DNA from: Terriglobia bacterium
Lineage (GTDB): Bacteria; Acidobacteriota; Terriglobia; Bryobacterales; Bryobacteraceae
NCBI GenBank assembly: GCA_025363475.1
Contig: JANYDS010000027.1
Location: forward strand, 62,001 to 126,000
DNA length: 64,000 nucleotides
Reading direction: 5' to 3'
Position 1 is the first letter of the stretch. Each line of letters starts with the position of its first letter. The notes under the pieces are model-generated. The model searched no databases. It was not told the DNA's origin and saw only the letters and a list, made by a program, of their open reading frames with translations. Positions 1-9,100 of the stretch are shown piece after piece. The position numbers and the translations under genes are program-made.

Positions 1-36
1 AGCCTTCCAACTCCGTAGCCACACAAACAATCAGAT

Positions 37-1056
37 TCACCGCCAAGCCTTCATCAACCGTAACCAGAGCTGCTGGTCGAAGCCGCGATCCGGGGCCGCC
101 TGGCCCGTCCGCACCACGATCAGCTTGCGGCTGCGAACCAGATAAATCTTCCGGTCCTGTGCGCCCAGTGCCGCCACCAGTTCCGCAGGCGCAGCCGGAA
201 TCAGCGCCGTCTCCGTACGAAACCCGGCGGGGCGCAACGAGTAAGTGGAACCGTTGAGCCACCACAGCCGGCCATAAGCGGGGTTGTTCGGACTGCGCAC
301 GAACAGCGCTGCCAGTTGCGTTTCCGAAATCACCCGCTTCCCCCGCGCGCCTTTACCCCTGTCAATCACCAGTTGACCCAGCTTCGCCATATCGCGCGGC
401 GTCGTGTACAGGCCAGTCGGGTTGCCGACATCGCGCAGAGCACCCGAACGCTGACGCCAAAGCGTATCTGCCATTCCCGCAGGTTCAGTAAGCCACAGCC
501 GGGTGATTTCGTCCAGCGTCTTCCCCGAAGCCTTTTCAAGAACTGGTTTAATCACCGCGTAGGCGGGTGTATTGTAGAAAAACTTCGTCCCGGCCGGAGC
601 CTCACTTGCCAGCGATTCAGTCAGGCCGGAACTCATCTCCAACAGATTGCGGACGGTAATCAATTCCTCCTGCGCAGGCGCAGCTTTCGACCAACCCGGT
701 CCGATATAGTCCGACACCGGCTTTGAAATATCCAGCAGCTTCTTATCGCTGGCAACTCCGGCAAGGATCGCAATGAAACTTTTCTGTGCAGACGCCACAT
801 CCTCCTGCAGAGCACCATGGGAATCAGTCCCATGAGTGAAGTTCGCGGCAAAACGCGCAGCTTCCGCAGGGAGCGGCCAGTTGTGCTCATAAACCACCTT
901 GCGGTTCTCAATAATCAAAAAGCCAGTGGTCTTCTGCGACTGGACATATGTTGCCAGTTCGTCCAGCGCAGCTGCGGACCAGCCCGCCGCGGCAATGCCA
1001 CTGAACGCCACCACAATCAAGCACGCCAGCCCCGCACGAACCAGTCTCATGGACAC
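37..1056 (-). CDS. Exported serine hydrolase, class C beta-lactamase-like fold
   Basis: The 339-aa protein begins with a signal peptide (about residues 1-24). It has the S-x-x-K nucleophile motif of the class C beta-lactamase/DD-peptidase superfamily as S89-A-Q-K92. A Y161-N-T motif stands where the second catalytic motif (usually Y-x-N) is expected, which is common in the esterase-like branch. A KTG-type third motif is not obvious. Family knowledge says such proteins cleave peptides, esters or lactams in the periplasm; the substrate cannot be read from sequence. The gene stands alone, divergent from the next gene, with about 80 bp between them. Beta-lactam resistance is not implied by this branch. 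Confidence 0.8.
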   Translation of the reverse strand: MSMRLVRAGLACLIVVAFSGIAAAGWSAAALDELATYVQSQKTTGFLIIENRKVVYEHNWPLPAEAARFAANFTHGTDSHGALQEDVASAQKSFIAILAGVASDKKLLDISKPVSDYIGPGWSKAAPAQEELITVRNLLEMSSGLTESLASEAPAGTKFFYNTPAYAVIKPVLEKASGKTLDEITRLWLTEPAGMADTLWRQRSGALRDVGNPTGLYTTPRDMAKLGQLVIDRGKGARGKRVISETQLAALFVRSPNNPAYGRLWWLNGSTYSLRPAGFRTETALIPAAPAELVAALGAQDRKIYLVRSRKLIVVRTGQAAPDRGFDQQLWLRLMKAWR

Positions 1057-1135
1057 ATTCTACTGATCCAGGTTGAATTCCCCGGCCTGCTGTGACAAGA
1101 TATGGCGTCAGTACAAACATTTTTGGAGGAATCAA

Positions 1136-1711
1136 ATGCGAAATCAATTCAATCAGGCAGCCATGGGCTGTGCGGTCGCCATCATCAGTCTGGTGCATGT
1201 CGCGAGTGCGCAAACGCCGGCACCAGCTGCGGCGGCAGCCCCTCTGAGCAACGTGGTCGCCAGTCCCACGTATATTGTCATTCCCATGGAAATCAGCGTG
1301 AACCGCCCCGCTGCTGAAGTCTGGAAGCGCGTAGGCAAGTTTTGCGATATTGGCGAATGGTTCCGCATCCCCTGCACTATCACTTCCGGCAAGGACGGCG
1401 AGTTTGGCTCCGTTCGTTCAGTCGCGGGAGAGATTCTGGTAGGAAAGACGGAACTGTCTTACACCTATACCCAGGCGGTGCGCGCCGGCCGCCCGTATAA
1501 CCTGTATCACGGCACCCTGGAAGCCAGGCCCGTGACAGCAACTACCTCCAAGCTGGTTTACAATCTGGTCTTCGATAACTCAATGCTGGCCGACGACGCT
1601 GCGCGCGAAAAAGATCGTGTGCAAAAGACCGCCCAGTTCAACCAGGCGCTTGAGAACATGAAGATCCTCGCCGAAGGTGGCACACTACCGCCCGCCCCGG
1701 CCCGCAAGTAA
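1136..1711 (+). CDS. Exported SRPBCC/START-like (polyketide cyclase-type) protein
   Basis: I chose the ATG at 1136 because GGAGGA lies at 1125-1130 and the protein then opens with a good signal peptide ending near residue 24 (VASA-QTP). The 191-aa product continues with an Ala/Pro linker. From about residue 50 it has the SRPBCC pattern: a strand with paired 'vnrPaaeVWkrvgkF', a W-F stretch, and strands ending in a C-terminal helix of about 20 residues. This fold makes a deep hydrophobic pocket for lipids or aromatic ligands. The last residues (GGTLPPAPARK) look disordered. The ligand is unknown. Confidence 0.75.
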   Translation: MRNQFNQAAMGCAVAIISLVHVASAQTPAPAAAAAPLSNVVASPTYIVIPMEISVNRPAAEVWKRVGKFCDIGEWFRIPCTITSGKDGEFGSVRSVAGEILVGKTELSYTYTQAVRAGRPYNLYHGTLEARPVTATTSKLVYNLVFDNSMLADDAAREKDRVQKTAQFNQALENMKILAEGGTLPPAPARK

Positions 1712-1773
1712 CAGGAGGGTGGGTCCCCAGACCCGCGCCGGACGCGCCCCCGTCCGGCCTTCTCAGCAGTTGA

Positions 1774-3258
1774 TTAACGCAACACGCAACCGAAATTAGC
1801 GGCCTCATCCGTTGAACCCTCGCCCTTGTATCGGGCAATCGCAGGGTAAGCGCACAGAGGCCGCGTTCGGTCCGCCAATCCATTTACGCGATGCGCGGCC
1901 ATAATCTTGTCGGGAGCATCGCCCTTCTCCACCCACTGTTCCAGCGCCGACATCATATCGAAGCTGCTGGTTCCGTCGCCCCCGCCGCAATGCCCCATAC
2001 CCGGCACCATAAATAACCGGTAAGAATCCATCACCTTTGCCCGATTACCCGCGGCGTCCAGCACACGCTGATAAAAATTCGGACTGTTGCGCGGCTGCGC
2101 CTGTTGATCCGCCCAGCCGTGATACTGAATCATCTTGCCGCCGCGTTCCCAAAATGCCCGCATATCGGTATTCACGGCAGACAGAATTCCTGCGTCCACC
2201 TTAACCGCGGCAGCCAGATCGCCATCGAAATCCAGACTAAGAAAATTCCACTCCGGATTCTTAAACACCACATACTTGAAATGTTCATCCGCCAGACCAA
2301 ACGGCTTCGGCCCTGCCAGGGTAGACCATCCCATTTCGCTGCCCGGTTCAACGCCCGGGAAGATCACTTCACCGGTACGTGAATTCTTCGCGGACGAATA
2401 AATTTTCCGCGCAGCCTCCACTTGCGGTGCCGTCAAACACGATGAATCATCAGCCGCTTTGCACAACATAACCGCAGGCTCGAAATGACATCGGCCCGGG
2501 TCTTCAATCACTCCATCCTTCACGCCATCCAGCCGGTCACACGCCTCCAAAACCGCGGCATGCAATGCCGCATATTTCGCAGGAGGGATGTAGCCCGCTT
2601 CATTCCGGTGCGAGGCCTGGGCAATCCAGATGCGCCCGAACATCATATTCGTCCAGTTATTCGTGGGAGCACCGGCAACAATCCCGTCGTAGTCATTCGG
2701 ATAGCGCTGGGCTTCCATCAGCCCCTGGCGACCGCCGGACGAACACCCTGAAAAGTAGGACCGCCGCGGAGCATCGCCGTAATAAGCAGTAATCACTTCC
2801 TTCGCCCGCAAAGTCATTTCGTGGACTGACCGATAGCCGAAATCAATCAGCTTTTCCGGATGTCCCAGGGCGAACAACGCCGTGCTGCCATTGGAGTGGC
2901 CACCATCCGTGGAGGCCGTCGCATAACCGCGCCGCAGTGCCTGCGCCAGATCCGCATAAACAATCGCTCCGGCCCAGCCCGGGTTGCCCACGCCCTGATA
3001 TTTCCCGTTCCAGCCCGTTTCCGGCAACCAGACTTCAACGCGAATATCCGAATCGGCTGAAGGTTCCAGCGTCAGGCTCACTCGGCAAAATGGCGGCAAA
3101 TCAATTCGCACGCGCCCCGCTTCAAACGGACCTGCTGCTGTGGCCTTCGCCGCAGTCACCCGGGCATGATCCAAATGCAGAGACCTTATATTTTCACAGC
3201 TGTCAGCCGCATGCAGACCCGCCGCTGCAACCAGCAACGCGAAAGTAAGCCGCCTCAT
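1774..3258 (-). CDS. Tannase/feruloyl esterase family protein (exported)
   Basis: The 494-aa protein has a signal peptide (1-18) and the signature of the tannase/fungal feruloyl esterase family. The nucleophile elbow is G171-C-S173-S-G-G, and H423-C424 near the C-terminus completes the CS-D-HC pattern, in which the two cysteines next to Ser and His form a disulfide. An acidic calcium-site-like segment (DRLDGVKDGV) lies in the lid region. The family hydrolyses gallate or hydroxycinnamate esters of plant polyphenols and polysaccharides outside the cytoplasm. It is the last gene of a four-gene overlapping cassette (start overlaps the upstream stop by 4 bp). A paralog sits at 47741-49315. Exact ester specificity cannot be told. 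Confidence 0.87.
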   Translation of the reverse strand: MRRLTFALLVAAAGLHAADSCENIRSLHLDHARVTAAKATAAGPFEAGRVRIDLPPFCRVSLTLEPSADSDIRVEVWLPETGWNGKYQGVGNPGWAGAIVYADLAQALRRGYATASTDGGHSNGSTALFALGHPEKLIDFGYRSVHEMTLRAKEVITAYYGDAPRRSYFSGCSSGGRQGLMEAQRYPNDYDGIVAGAPTNNWTNMMFGRIWIAQASHRNEAGYIPPAKYAALHAAVLEACDRLDGVKDGVIEDPGRCHFEPAVMLCKAADDSSCLTAPQVEAARKIYSSAKNSRTGEVIFPGVEPGSEMGWSTLAGPKPFGLADEHFKYVVFKNPEWNFLSLDFDGDLAAAVKVDAGILSAVNTDMRAFWERGGKMIQYHGWADQQAQPRNSPNFYQRVLDAAGNRAKVMDSYRLFMVPGMGHCGGGDGTSSFDMMSALEQWVEKGDAPDKIMAAHRVNGLADRTRPLCAYPAIARYKGEGSTDEAANFGCVLR

Positions 3259-3644
3259 GGATTCGCACCAGGGGCCGAGCCGCCCAGAAATAGCTTCTTT
3301 CCATTTGGCAGCGTCAAATTCACACCCACCGCGCGGTTCGCCCCGTCCTTGGCCAGAAAGCCTTCAATCACAATTTCGGTGCCGGCAGGCAAAGAGTTCC
3401 GCGTAAAGCCCAGCCGCAGCAGCGCGTTCGGACTGCCACCTTCCACCATCCACGGCACTACCTTGCCATCCGCGTTTTTCACATCCATATGGATCCAGGA
3501 ATGAGGATTGATCAGCTCCCATTCCGTCACCGTGCCCTGCATCTTAACTGGCTTCTTCTCGTCAAACTCGGCCGCAAAGGAATGGTGCGCCCAGAGCGGT
3601 AACAAAATGCCCGCTCCCAGTGCCAGCAATAAAAAAAACCTCAC
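3255..3644 (-). CDS. Small exported DUF6152-like protein
   Basis: This 129-aa protein has a short signal peptide (about 1-19) followed directly by HHSFAAEFD, then a compact beta-rich domain with the string NPHSWIHMDV. These features resemble the DUF6152 family, small periplasmic proteins often encoded beside oxidoreductases and the 'GHPDLQGTW' exported proteins found here. The function is unknown; the histidines (HH at the mature N-terminus, NPHSWIH) suggest metal or ligand binding, which is inference. It overlaps its neighbours by 4 bp on both sides (ATGA junctions), so it is almost certainly co-translated with the tannase and with the protein at 3641-4528. Confidence 0.75.
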   Translation of the reverse strand: MRFFLLLALGAGILLPLWAHHSFAAEFDEKKPVKMQGTVTEWELINPHSWIHMDVKNADGKVVPWMVEGGSPNALLRLGFTRNSLPAGTEIVIEGFLAKDGANRAVGVNLTLPNGKKLFLGGSAPGANP

Positions 3645-4528
3645 TTCGCTTCCTCCGCACGAGCCCCGCGCAACGTATTCGCCATCCCGTAATTGCCTTC
3701 ATGGCAGGCAAACTCAAAAACCGGACCCTCGGTCTTCGCCAAAGTCAGCTCTCCTTTCCATGGCAAATCCCACGTCTGCAGGTCTTCCACGGTGAACTGA
3801 TAAAGAATCGAATCACTGCTGGTGCGAGTGAACCGCTCCACCACATGCAGGTTCTCGCTGGAGCCCCGGAAGTTCAGCTTCTCCGAATAGTTGGTGGTAT
3901 CCACAACCAGCGTCTTGCCTTCCCAGTGACCCCTCGAATCACCCATATAAGCGCGAATCCGGCCACTCGGATGAGCGCTGCCATCCAGCGGAATCACCCG
4001 CGCGTCATGGTTCATTTCTTCGATGATCACGACGAAACCAGGACCCTGCTCGATCTGAATATTGTTGTTATAAGCCTCGGGCAGCATCGGCGGACCGGCA
4101 TAGGGCCAGATAATACAGCGTTCGCTCAGCGGGCGCGTTTCCGGACCGTCATACAAGCCTTTTCCCTTCCGCAATTCTGCCCGCGCAGCCGCCCGTTGTC
4201 TGCCTGCGGCGTTGGCGGGAGGCAGACGTCCGTCCTTCGGCTCCACCACAATGGAAGTCCGCTGCGTCAGCGTCTGCTTCGACTGGTTCGGATCCAGCCC
4301 GAACTGCTCAAAGTTGTAATGTGCGCCCGTACCCGCCAGTACATCAGCCGCTCCAGGCTGCAGGGCTTTTTTCGCATTCTCCGCCAGTTCCGCCGCAGTA
4401 TAAAATTCCCGGCCGCCCAGTTCCCGCGGCCTTTCAAACGGCGTTGGCGTCGCGTTCGACCACACGCCCGTCAGATCCGCCTGAGCCCAGCCCGAGGCCG
4501 CTACCGCGATGAACAACAGACACTTCAT
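3641..4528 (-). CDS. Exported protein of the 'GHWEGxTLVV' family, copy 1
   Basis: The 295-aa protein has a signal peptide (1-16), then a region that repeats in three other genes of this window: an N-terminal 'TGVWSNATPTPFERP' block, a 'PPMLPEAYNNN' block, and a hallmark near the middle, G-H-W-E-G-K-T-L-V-V-D-T-T-N. The same marks occur at 13374-14939 and, more divergently, at 4525-5304. Proteins like this are abundant in acidobacterial and some proteobacterial genomes, and I know of no assigned activity. Predicted structure is mostly beta, lipocalin-like at best (inference). It lies within the four-gene cassette, overlapping both neighbours by 4 bp, so it probably works with the tannase. Confidence 0.7.
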   Translation of the reverse strand: MKCLLFIAVAASGWAQADLTGVWSNATPTPFERPRELGGREFYTAAELAENAKKALQPGAADVLAGTGAHYNFEQFGLDPNQSKQTLTQRTSIVVEPKDGRLPPANAAGRQRAAARAELRKGKGLYDGPETRPLSERCIIWPYAGPPMLPEAYNNNIQIEQGPGFVVIIEEMNHDARVIPLDGSAHPSGRIRAYMGDSRGHWEGKTLVVDTTNYSEKLNFRGSSENLHVVERFTRTSSDSILYQFTVEDLQTWDLPWKGELTLAKTEGPVFEFACHEGNYGMANTLRGARAEEAK

Positions 4529-5304
4529 TTCGTCACCTTTTTTTCAGTCTTGCGCAGATCCCCATACAGCATTTCTTCGGCGTACTCCACGCAGCGGAAC
4601 TCCAGCAACTGGGCATTTTTCTCCACGCGCCGATAGAGCGGCATGCTGATTTTCCAGGGGCGCGAGAAAACCTTCGGGTCGTCTATGGTTGCTTCGTACA
4701 GCAGAGTATCCGCCCCGCGCGGCGTGTAGCGCTCCACCACGTGCAACTGGTCGCTGTGGTAATTCCCGGAGCGGTCAAACCACGTCTTGTCGTTGAACCC
4801 CGTCACGTCAACCACCAGCGTATTGCCATCCCAGTTCCCTTTAGACCACCCCATCCAGCTGAGCACCGGGCTGGGTCCCGGATCGGGCACCACATCGATC
4901 ATGGGTATCGTCCGCACGGCCCCGGCAAATTGATAAACCATCGTGATGGTTTTCTCGGATTGAACAATCTGAAACGGCTGCGGCATGTAAGCAGCGCGCG
5001 GAATGCCGGGCAGATAGCATTTGATCTCGGGGTCGCCGGTCAGCCGGGTCGCAAAATTCTGTTTGCGTTTCCCGGTCGCGGCAGCAAGGTAGGGAATGGC
5101 ACCGCCTTCAACCACGCTCAGCCCCGGCGGGACAGCGCCCTCCGCCCCCAACGCGGCCAGCAGCCCGGCAGCCGAGGAATGCTCTTCCAAATCCCAGTTG
5201 GCAGTATTGTTCGACTGCCAGATGCCATTCAGGTCAGCATGCTGCGCCTGTATGCAAAGCGGCAGCGCAAGCCAAAGTATTACGAAGCCGGTTCGACGCA
5301 CCAC
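4525..5304 (-). CDS. Exported protein of the 'GHWEGxTLVV' family, copy 2
   Basis: This 259-aa protein opens with a signal peptide (1-20) and is a divergent paralog of the downstream gene. It keeps 'DLNGIWQS' at the N-terminus, the middle hallmark as G-N-W-D-G-N-T-L-V-V-D-V-T, and a C-terminal 'E-Y-A/C-x-E' stretch. It is the first gene of the cassette that ends with the tannase (1774). Its stop overlaps the next start by 4 bp. No catalytic motif is recognisable. An alternative reading as a sugar- or aromatic-binding lipoprotein is not supported, because there is no lipobox cysteine. Confidence 0.68.
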   Translation of the reverse strand: MVRRTGFVILWLALPLCIQAQHADLNGIWQSNNTANWDLEEHSSAAGLLAALGAEGAVPPGLSVVEGGAIPYLAAATGKRKQNFATRLTGDPEIKCYLPGIPRAAYMPQPFQIVQSEKTITMVYQFAGAVRTIPMIDVVPDPGPSPVLSWMGWSKGNWDGNTLVVDVTGFNDKTWFDRSGNYHSDQLHVVERYTPRGADTLLYEATIDDPKVFSRPWKISMPLYRRVEKNAQLLEFRCVEYAEEMLYGDLRKTEKKVTK

Positions 5305-5372
5305 AAGATGCTACAGACCGCCGCGGCGGGTGTCAATCGTGACAGGGATAACTGACGGGGATAGCGAGAGCC

Positions 5373-6050
5373 TTAACCCGCCGATTCAGGAACAACTAAA
5401 ATCTCAGCGGCCAGTTCGCAACTCAGCCTTAACGACGCCTCACTGCCCATACGAATCCGCAACGAAGCCGTTCGTGTTCCAGTTTCCACAGTGAGTATGG
5501 TCCCGGGCACCAGTCCCAGACGTTTCATTTCGCGAAGCGCGGCCGGGTCCCGGTCCGATACGCTGCTGATCACCGCCGTAACGCCGCATGGCCATTTCGA
5601 AAGAGCCACTTCATCGCGCGCCGGAATCGCCCCGTCTTTTTCCGGAATGATATGTCCGTGAGGGTCAACCGCGGGGTCGCCCAGTTTGGCCGCGATGCGA
5701 TCTTCCAGCCGCTCAGAAATGTAGTGCTCCAGCCGCTCTGCTTCTTCATGAACTTCATCCCACGAATAGTCCAGCACGTCATGCAGAAATCTTTCAAGCA
5801 GACGATGATGGCGAAGAATTTCGACAGCCCGCCGCTTCCCCAGCGCCGTTAGATGAACTCCGTGATGCTTCTCGTATCTAACGAACGAGGGCGTGTGACC
5901 GGCCAGCTTCTGCAGCATTCCCGTAACTGAGGCCGCGCGGATTTCCAGATGTCCGGCCAGCGCGTTACTCGTCACACGCTGGTCCTCCGGGCCACTCAGT
6001 TCGAGAATGGCCTTCAGGTAATCGTCCACCGCTTCGGTGGTTGCCGGCAT
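5373..6050 (-). CDS. MntR/DtxR-family metal-dependent repressor
   Basis: I prefer the ATG at 6050 (225 aa) over a TTG at 6086, because the longer form would code through a palindromic operator. An N-terminal winged helix (about 8-70) is followed by the dimerisation/metal domain (72-130) and a FeoA/SH3-like C-terminal domain (about 150-225). Aligned by eye to B. subtilis MntR, the metal ligands are D10, H82, E105, E108 and H109. E105 replaces the cysteine that marks iron-sensing DtxR, which favours manganese sensing. K13 stands where MntR has Glu11, so the site is not identical. It is divergent from the TonB receptor and probably represses both genes through shared palindromes. Confidence 0.85.
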   Translation of the reverse strand: MPATTEAVDDYLKAILELSGPEDQRVTSNALAGHLEIRAASVTGMLQKLAGHTPSFVRYEKHHGVHLTALGKRRAVEILRHHRLLERFLHDVLDYSWDEVHEEAERLEHYISERLEDRIAAKLGDPAVDPHGHIIPEKDGAIPARDEVALSKWPCGVTAVISSVSDRDPAALREMKRLGLVPGTILTVETGTRTASLRIRMGSEASLRLSCELAAEILVVPESAG

Positions 6051-6056
6051 CGCGTG

Positions 6057-6072
6057 TTTAGTGGTCACTAAA
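6057..6072. promoter_or_regulatory. Operator-like palindrome upstream of the MntR-like gene
   Basis: TTTAGTGGTCACTAAA has perfect 7-bp arms around a 2-bp centre. It ends 6 bp before the chosen ATG of the regulator, where it would cover the ribosome-binding region or promoter start. Its pattern matches the site at 6153-6168, which suggests autoregulation. Confidence 0.65.
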
Positions 6073-6132
6073 GGTCCTGCCCACAATATATCAGGGCCTG
6101 GCGAAACGGGATCGCGTGCACCAAAATACTGC

Positions 6133-6138
6133 TATACT
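6133..6138 (+). promoter_or_regulatory. Candidate -10 box for the TonB receptor gene
   Basis: TATACT matches the -10 consensus well. Transcription would start near 6145, placing the 6153-6168 palindrome just downstream of the start site and the leader at about 25 nt. No convincing -35 box is visible. A second AT-rich hexamer (TATAAA, 6146-6151) is an alternative. Confidence 0.35.
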
Positions 6139-6152
6139 TGCGTTTTATAAAA

Positions 6153-6168
6153 TTTAGTCTTGACTAAT
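6153..6168. promoter_or_regulatory. Operator-like palindrome abutting the TonB receptor start
   Basis: TTTAGTCTTGACTAAT has perfect 6-bp arms (TTAGTC/GACTAA) and the same frame as the regulator-side palindrome: TTTAGT, four bases, ACTAA. It ends one base before the receptor ATG at 6170, so a bound repressor would block both transcription and ribosome access. The 5-6 bases usually occupied by a Shine-Dalgarno sequence are inside the palindrome, and no other is seen. Confidence 0.65.
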
Positions 6169-6169
6169 T

Positions 6170-9100
6170 ATGAATCTGTCCCTCATCCTGCCGGTAGTTC
6201 TTGTCCTCTTTCTCTGGTCTCCAGTTTCACTGCGAGCACAGGGCGAAACCACCAGTGCCATCGTCGGGGCCATCACAGATCCCAGCGGGGCAGCAGTCGC
6301 ACGAGCGATGGTAACCGTCACCAACCGCGAAGACGGTGCCCGGCGTACGCTGACGTCTGACACCGCAGGCCGCTTCAGCTTCCCCCAGTTGAAGCCCGGC
6401 CCTTACACCGTCAAAGTCGAAGCCGGAGGATTTGAACCTCAGGAGAACAATGCTGTTTCTGCCGGTCTGGGCCAGAAACAAGACGCTGATTTTACGTTAA
6501 AACTGGCCTCCGCCCGCCAGGACCTCACCGTGACCGGGGATTCACCGCTCATTAATCTGGACAACCCAAACACCGCGACAACCATCAACCAGCAGACGCT
6601 CGCGACCATGCCCAACGCAGGCAATGATATGACGTACCCGGTTCAGTTCGCGGCGGGAGCGCTGATGAATACAGCGGGCAGCGGCAATGATTTCGTCGGC
6701 GGAACCAACGGCTATGGCAACGTTCAGTTCAACGGTCTGTCATCACTTTCCAACGGCTATATTGTTGACGGCCTGGAGACCAACGACCCGCTCACTAATC
6801 TCAATAGCGGCTTGTCCACCAACCTGGTTTTAGGCCTCAACTCGATTGCCGAAATGACCGTTAACACCCTTTCATTCGCAGTCGATCAGGGACGCTATGG
6901 CGCGTCACAAATCAACTACATTACAAAGTCCGGCACCAACCAGCTTCACGGAAATCTTTATGAAATCTGGAACGGCTCCAGGTTCAACGCAGCTAACTTT
7001 TTTACTAACGCTCTCCCGGGCAACCGGAAGCCGCGCTCCGTGGTAAACCACTTTGGAGGCAGCCTCGGCGGACCAGTCAGGAAGAACAAGCTGTTCTTCT
7101 TTATCGATGCCGAATTCGTTCGCATAGCCCTGCCCGTCATCTCCACCATCACAGTGCCCACATCTGCACTCAGAAACTATGTCCTGCAGCAACTCCCCCG
7201 CGGAGGCACAGATTCAGTCACCGGCTCGGTGTACCCGCCTTCACCGCAATCGCTGCCGTTTTACAACAAGCTTTTTGCGCTCTATGGTGAAACTTCGGGC
7301 GCGCCCCTGCCCGTACTGGGCTGCCCGTTCAACAGCAACGGAATTCCCGTCAATGGAAAACCGCCGAACGGCAACGGCTGCGCCAATCGCAGGACCATCG
7401 CACTGTCCAGTCTCAGCACAGAACGCGTCTATACCGGGCGCATTGATTACAACGCGGATCAAAATAATGTGACCTGGGTGCGCCTCCAGAGTGACGACGG
7501 ACTTCAGGCGGCTTACACGGATCCAATAAACCCTGTCTTCAACGCCCTTTCCCCCCAACCCCTCTATTCCTTCGCCGCCGGCTACACGCACATCATCTCG
7601 GCGCGGCTCGTGAACTACTTCAATCCGGCATACTCCTGGTACGAAAGTCTGTTCGGTCCCCCCGACTTTCCAAAAACGCTCGCAGCCTTTCCCGTCGTCC
7701 TGCAGGGCAGCGGTGCAAACGCGCCGTTCACAACTCTGGGCGGACTCAATGACACCTGGATTCAGGGTCGCCGCGCTGGCCGCCTCTTCATCAACGACAA
7801 TCTGGCCTGGAGCAGAGGCTCCCACGAATTCCGCTTCGGAACTAATACCCGCTTCCTGCGCCTGAACGACTATAACTTTGGCCAGGCCATCGTACCCGTC
7901 GTTGAATACACCACGCTGCCCCAGTTTATCTATGGCGTCGCGTCGACCGTTTCCCGGACTTTTCCGGTCGCGGACAATCAGCCGTACAATGTTGTCAACG
8001 CGGATTTCTACGCGCAGGATACCTGGAAAATAAGCCGCACGCTTACGTGGACTCTGGGACTCAGGGCCACCCACAACTCGAATCCGTCAAACCCGCATGG
8101 AGCGCTCGCTCGTTTGCCCGGTTCCTTCGCTTCCATCGTCCACAACGCAGACCAGCCCTTGAATCAGGCGCTTCAAACAGGGGTCACAACCGTCTTTGAA
8201 TCCACGCCCGCCTTGCAGTGGCAGCCACGCATGGCGCTCGCATGGCAGGCTTTTCCCAAAATGGTGGTGCGCGCGGGGTTTGGCATGTTTAGCGATATCC
8301 TTCCCGCTAGTGTTGTCGACCTGGTCGGAGTCAATCCTCCCTACTACCGAAGCTTTCAGGGAGGCCTGCTGGGTAACGTCGGCGGTTCCGCCATTGCGCC
8401 GGGAGTACCAGACAGCGCCGTCGACGCCACAATAAATGCCGATCGCAGCTTTTTGGCCGGATTTGCCCGGGGTGAGCTATCCTGCGCGTCGCCCCGCGCC
8501 AATCCCGTCTCATGTCTGCCACCGGTTGCAGTCACCGCAGTGCCGGATGGCACACTGCGCGCTCCCTACAATATGCAGTGGGTTCTCGCCCTTGAGCATC
8601 AGCTAGCAAGCGACCTCAACCTGCGCGCCCAGTATGTCGGCACGCGTGCGGTTAACCAGCCCTGGCAGACCCAGGAAAACGGCTACCAAACCGTCTGCGA
8701 AGGATGTTTCGCGCCCTACCCTTACGGCAAACCCGCTGACCCGCGCTTTGGGGCCGTAACCCAGCTCAACACGGGCGCCAACAGCCGTTACAACGCCTTG
8801 CAGCTGACAGCCGACAAGCGGCTCGCGCACGGCTTGCAGTTCACTGCCAACTACGCATGGAGCCGATGCACAGATTCCGTTTCCAATGGAGGTTTCCTGC
8901 CCTTTGCCGCAGGTGGAATTCTGCAACCCTTACCGGGCCGGTTGAAGCGGCAGAATGGCCCCTGTGATTACGACGTCCGCCACAATTTTACACTGCAATA
9001 TGTTTATCAGTTGCCGCTGAAAGTTCGAAATCGCGGGCTCGGATTCGTACTGAATGGCTGGCAAGTCTCCGGCTCAATTTTCCGCCGCGGCGGGCTCCCT

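Noticed and set aside
3620-4636. 338-codon open frame on the + strand
   Set aside because: It is antisense to the exported-family gene at 3641-4528, has no signal or domain features, and its composition (many Arg, His, Pro) is that of a shadow frame.
6051-6086. TTG start for the MntR-like protein
   Set aside because: It would add 12 residues encoded across the palindrome, without similarity to family N-termini.
7241-8074. 277-codon open frame on the - strand
   Set aside because: It is antisense to the beta-barrel part of the TonB receptor and has no protein features.
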